Below, in pieces: positions 61,684 through 64,000 of a DNA stretch of 64,000 nt. The stretch lies in assembly GCF_002902945.1 (NCBI RefSeq), contig NZ_CP026102.1:1798001-1862000 (forward strand), given 5' to 3'. Numbering within the stretch: position 1 is the first letter of the stretch; each line of letters opens with the position of its first letter. This stretch comes from Paraburkholderia caribensis (GTDB taxonomy: Bacteria > Pseudomonadota > Gammaproteobacteria > Burkholderiales > Burkholderiaceae). The notes under the pieces are model-generated. The model did not search any database and was not told the origin of the DNA. It saw only the letters and a list, made by a program, of their open reading frames with translations. The translations under genes were made by a program, and so were the position numbers.

Positions 61684-62187
61684 TTAGTCGCGCCGCCATC
61701 TCGCGCGAAGCACACCTTCGGCATCGCGATATTCGATCGTAAGGTGACCGTGATGCGCACGAACAAGCGCCTCGGCGAGTTTTCGCAGAGTGTGTGGGCC
61801 AGTGGTAGTCACTCGCATTCCGTCTGGCTGATCTTCGATGTTCATCAATCGCTCGAGCGCATGAAGCTTTTCTTCATCTGCTGACGCGTGACGGAAGAGT
61901 GCGACAACCTCTTCATGATGCGTACGGAGATACTCTCCCGACTCCAGCCATAGTTCGCCTGCTGGCGCGTGTTCAAGTATTCGGCGGCACGCCGGGCAAA
62001 CCAGCTGACTTGTATGTTCCGCGCTTACACTCCACATCCAGCGTCCATTTTCAAACACGGCGCCACATTCTCGGCAGCCGGTGCCACCCTGCTCGCGAGC
62101 TGGCGACCGATAGCTATCGGTTGTGTGTGGCTGGAACCGTTTGTCTCGGCGCATCGTCGACACGTTCCGGTTGCGAGACTCTGTCAT
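61684..62187 (-). CDS. Zinc-ribbon protein of unknown function
   Basis: 167 residues. The N-terminal third is basic and Ser/Arg-rich. A zinc ribbon is formed by CRECGAVFENGRWMW and LVCPACRRILEHAP (two CxxC pairs about 26 residues apart). The C-terminal part (RVTTTGPHTLRKLAEALVRA and GHLTIEYRDAEG) resembles a small alpha/beta RNA- or protein-binding domain. Genes of this kind occur in Burkholderia low-oxygen clusters with CBS and universal-stress proteins. Function unknown. Confidence 0.75.
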   Translation of the reverse strand: MTESRNRNVSTMRRDKRFQPHTTDSYRSPAREQGGTGCRECGAVFENGRWMWSVSAEHTSQLVCPACRRILEHAPAGELWLESGEYLRTHHEEVVALFRHASADEEKLHALERLMNIEDQPDGMRVTTTGPHTLRKLAEALVRAHHGHLTIEYRDAEGVLRARWRRD

Positions 62188-62218
62188 GATTTGTCTCCAG
62201 ATAAATTTCTATGACTTT

Positions 62219-62404
62219 CTATCCGCCACCCAGCGTATTCTGCACCGCGGGTGGTGCTGACTTATGAACTATCTTCGGCCATCGGCCACGCCCCGGGTTG
62301 ACCGACATCAACGGACCGCCTGTCTCGTCTTCGAGCTTTTTTGCAGCGCGGAATAAAGACGACACGTCTGATCTTCGACGCGCCAGGCCGTCACAGCCGG
62401 TCAT
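62219..62404 (-). CDS. Possible small protein, 61 residues
   Basis: The frame fits between the CBS gene upstream and the zinc-ribbon gene downstream on the same strand and touches the CBS stop. RRRSDVSSLFRAAKKLEDET could be a helix, but no domain is recognised and composition is not decisive. Confidence 0.3.
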   Translation of the reverse strand: MTGCDGLARRRSDVSSLFRAAKKLEDETGGPLMSVNPGRGRWPKIVHKSAPPAVQNTLGGG

Positions 62405-62853
62405 GCACGCTGCTTCAGTTCAAAATGTGGTTGCCGCCCCGCGATGAGCGACAGTTCCGACAGCAGCGCACACGCCGAATCAAGCAGATCATCTAGCGAA
62501 ATGACGCCAACCAGTTCTCTGGCTTCGTCGACAACAGGCACGCGGCGGATCGCATGCAATCGCATCCGCTTCGCGATTTGCCACGCGTCTTCCCAGTCAT
62601 AGGCGCAGACAAGCGACGAGGACATCACATCGTCGACAAACAGTCTGGACGCGTCGACGTCTCGTGCAAGTACCTCGAGAACAATGTCCCGGTCGGTCAG
62701 TATCCCCTTTGGACGCAGTTTGCCGTCCGGGGTCTCCTCCACGACAACGATATCGCCGACATGATGAACGCGCATGATCTTGCATGCTTCCAGAACAGTT
62801 GTGCCCAGCAGGCACGTAATGACCTCTCTCGTGCAAATATCGGCGGCTTTCAT
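62401..62853 (-). CDS. CBS-domain protein, second copy
   Basis: 150 residues from an ATG with GAGGAGG upstream. Two CBS motifs are visible: CTREVITCLLGTTVLEACKI, GDIVVVEETPDGKLRPKGIL and TDRDIVLEVLA, then VDDVMSSSLVCAYDWEDAWQ, RRVPVVD and LVGVISLDDLLDSAC. It is paralogous to the copy at 61097. The insertion VEETPDGKLRPKG is longer than in copy 1. A degenerate FNR-like word (TTGATCGACGTCAT, 62921-62934) lies about 74 bases upstream. Confidence 0.88.
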   Translation of the reverse strand: MKAADICTREVITCLLGTTVLEACKIMRVHHVGDIVVVEETPDGKLRPKGILTDRDIVLEVLARDVDASRLFVDDVMSSSLVCAYDWEDAWQIAKRMRLHAIRRVPVVDEARELVGVISLDDLLDSACALLSELSLIAGRQPHFELKQRA

Positions 62854-62930
62854 ACTGTCCTCCTCACTCGATGGAACGCGTAGCAATGTCATCAGGCTAG
62901 CGGGGTGGGCTAGGCCGACCTTGATCGACG

Positions 62931-63893
62931 TCATGCGGGCGAACAATGTCCGTAGCCGAGCATCGCGTCGAGGGCAGCGATAAACCCGTCGACCCTTGCA
63001 GGATCAAGTCCGTCGATGCCGGCGGCGGCACGTCTGCCGTTTCCGCCGAATTTCCTGCATAGGCGGTCTGCGCCGCACGGCGCTCTCACGCTGACGACAT
63101 ACTTACCGTCGGGCCGTGGCACAAGGACGGCATGCCCGCGCAAAGGCTCGCGTCTTGCCAGGAGGTTGGCGAACTCGCCTTGCACACGGTGTGACCATGC
63201 AGCCGCCGGCAACATATAGGCCGATGCGTTCGCTACGCGCTGCACCGTCGCGAGCCTTGAAGCACAATCGAGATCTTCCATGCGTGCCAGCGTCAGGCGG
63301 CCCGGCAGGTTGGTGGCCGCAATGAAATCCAAAGGATTTGGAAACGGCTGAATATTCCGATACATCGCGACAGGGTCGACCATCAGATCCGCAACGCTTT
63401 CTCCATATGCGTTGTAGTTGATCGCTTCGCCCAGTTCCCGCAGCCGCTGTTCCTCGGGAGGCGGCAGCGCACACGTGATGGCAAGCTGATGCGCGGCATG
63501 GGAAAGGTTGTCGCCGTACGCCGCGACTATCGCCCACAATCTGTTCTCGCCCCGAAGATAACGATTCACGATCAGGCCGGTGCATGTATCGGCTGACGTA
63601 TCGATATGCGTAGCCAGTCGGGCAACGTGCGGAATGCGCCCTGGAAAGTGATGATCGAAATACTCGACGTTGACGCCGTGATCGAGAAGCGACACGAGTG
63701 AAGTGCGGTTTGCATCGAGCGAGACATCAAACACAGTCACCTTATCGCCGGAACCGGCCCTTACGCGGCGCAGCAGGCAGACGTCGCGCTTGACCCCCGT
63801 AACTAGCTGCGCATCGACAGGATGCTTGAGCCTCAGTTGATGCAGCGCACAGATTCCGTCGGCGTCGCCATTAAACACATCGAAGTGAGCCAC
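62931..63893 (-). CDS. DHH-family phosphoesterase-like protein
   Basis: 320 residues. The first DHH-type motif is VFNGDADGICALHQLR near residue 8, VTVFDVSLDANR follows near residue 52, and the DHH motif itself is VEYFDHHFPGRI near residue 76. The C-terminal DHHA1-like domain includes YVVSVRAPCGADRLCRKFGG and NGRRAAAG. These enzymes hydrolyse phosphodiesters such as nanoRNA or cyclic dinucleotides. With HxxxH-like CALHQ replacing a canonical DHSDG, the exact substrate is uncertain. It runs into the CBS gene downstream. Confidence 0.85.
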   Translation of the reverse strand: MAHFDVFNGDADGICALHQLRLKHPVDAQLVTGVKRDVCLLRRVRAGSGDKVTVFDVSLDANRTSLVSLLDHGVNVEYFDHHFPGRIPHVARLATHIDTSADTCTGLIVNRYLRGENRLWAIVAAYGDNLSHAAHQLAITCALPPPEEQRLRELGEAINYNAYGESVADLMVDPVAMYRNIQPFPNPLDFIAATNLPGRLTLARMEDLDCASRLATVQRVANASAYMLPAAAWSHRVQGEFANLLARREPLRGHAVLVPRPDGKYVVSVRAPCGADRLCRKFGGNGRRAAAGIDGLDPARVDGFIAALDAMLGYGHCSPA

Positions 63894-63896
63894 CTG

Positions 63897-64000
63897 TCAC
63901 TCCATTGGAGGAAACATCGGGCGTATCACTTGTGCGCCAGTTTGCAGCGCGACCGCACACTGTCGCGCATGTGCCTCCCCAATCCTCAAATAGGTCAGCG
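63897..64000 (-). CDS. Partial gene at the right edge
   Basis: The minus strand has an open frame from the window edge to a TGA at 63897-63899, ending LRIGEAHARQCAVALQTGAQ then VIRPMFPPME. It ends 4 bases before the DHH start, suggesting the same operon. Too little is visible to name it. Confidence 0.35.
   Translation of the reverse strand, partial: LTYLRIGEAHARQCAVALQTGAQVIRPMFPPME

Noticed and set aside
62921..62934. Third FNR-like box (TTGATCGACGTCAT) upstream of the second CBS gene
   Set aside because: It departs from the consensus at two important positions and lies within the end of the DHH gene. It is noted in the CBS entry but not called as a site.
1..64000. CRISPR arrays, tRNA/rRNA genes and a replication origin
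   Set aside because: No regularly spaced repeats, no tRNA cloverleaf or rRNA-like stretch, and no iteron cluster or DnaA-box cluster stood out on reading.

Overview
The window looks like part of a Burkholderiaceae replicon, most likely Paraburkholderia, Caballeronia or a close relative. The basis is high-GC coding sequence, two Burkholderia-type trimeric porins, four small DUF4148-like secreted proteins, a typical beta-proteobacterial malate dehydrogenase, and a low-oxygen metabolism cluster that resembles one known from Burkholderia. The mix of regulators, transporters, IS elements and gene remnants suggests a secondary chromosome, megaplasmid or accessory island. I saw no tRNA, rRNA, CRISPR array or replication origin.

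Layout. Positions 1-5.5 kb hold a lone sensor kinase, an FUSC-type exporter and an esterase-713-like hydrolase. Positions 5.9-7.5 kb hold an IS1182-family element with a one-base frameshift. Positions 7.8-13.7 kb hold an IclR regulator with a perfect palindromic operator, a polar amino-acid ABC importer, and hutD, hutF and a broken hutG, i.e. the last steps of histidine breakdown from formiminoglutamate. An IS6-family element (13.7-14.5 kb) cuts the end of hutG and abuts a cytochrome b561 remnant. A candidate small RNA with two anti-Shine-Dalgarno motifs follows at about 14.9 kb, then an AraC-type regulator and a degenerate stretch. Positions 17-24.6 kb hold a porin with two tandem paralogous genes of unknown family, an orphan sensor kinase, a second porin, a LysR regulator and two small secreted proteins.

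Positions 24.8-35.2 kb hold an OmpR-type regulator followed by a complete RND efflux operon (pump, adaptor, outer-membrane factor). Facing it is a related regulator-kinase operon that ends in a response regulator whose receiver domain has lost its phosphorylation residues. Positions 35.2-39.2 kb are gene-poor, with small secreted or membrane proteins, a thioredoxin-reductase remnant and a transposase tail. Positions 39.2-42.4 kb carry a LysR regulator divergent from a TDT-family dicarboxylate transporter and malate dehydrogenase. Positions 42.6-49.9 kb hold a MITE-like element and a type VI secretion effector island: a VgrG tail, a large peptidoglycan-hydrolase effector with two frameshifts, a coupled immunity candidate and two SH3-type secreted proteins. 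An IS6 copy carrying an amber codon bounds it.

Positions 50-52.9 kb hold a methyltransferase, a long empty stretch and TPM-family remnants. From 52.9 kb to the end there is a low-oxygen-type cluster: a DUF2252 protein, a flavodoxin, and a tightly overlapping operon of acyl-CoA synthetase, pyruvate-dehydrogenase-type E1 alpha, E1 beta, E2 and an acyl carrier protein, then CBS-domain proteins, a zinc-ribbon protein and a DHH phosphoesterase. FNR/Anr-like boxes lie upstream of the DUF2252 gene and of the synthetase/dehydrogenase operon, the latter with class II promoter geometry.

Several genes differ from an intact reading by a single base (IS1182 transposase, hutG, b561, thioredoxin reductase, and the T6SS effector twice). 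This could be real decay around mobile elements or sequence error, and the two need to be separated before any of these genes is called dead.
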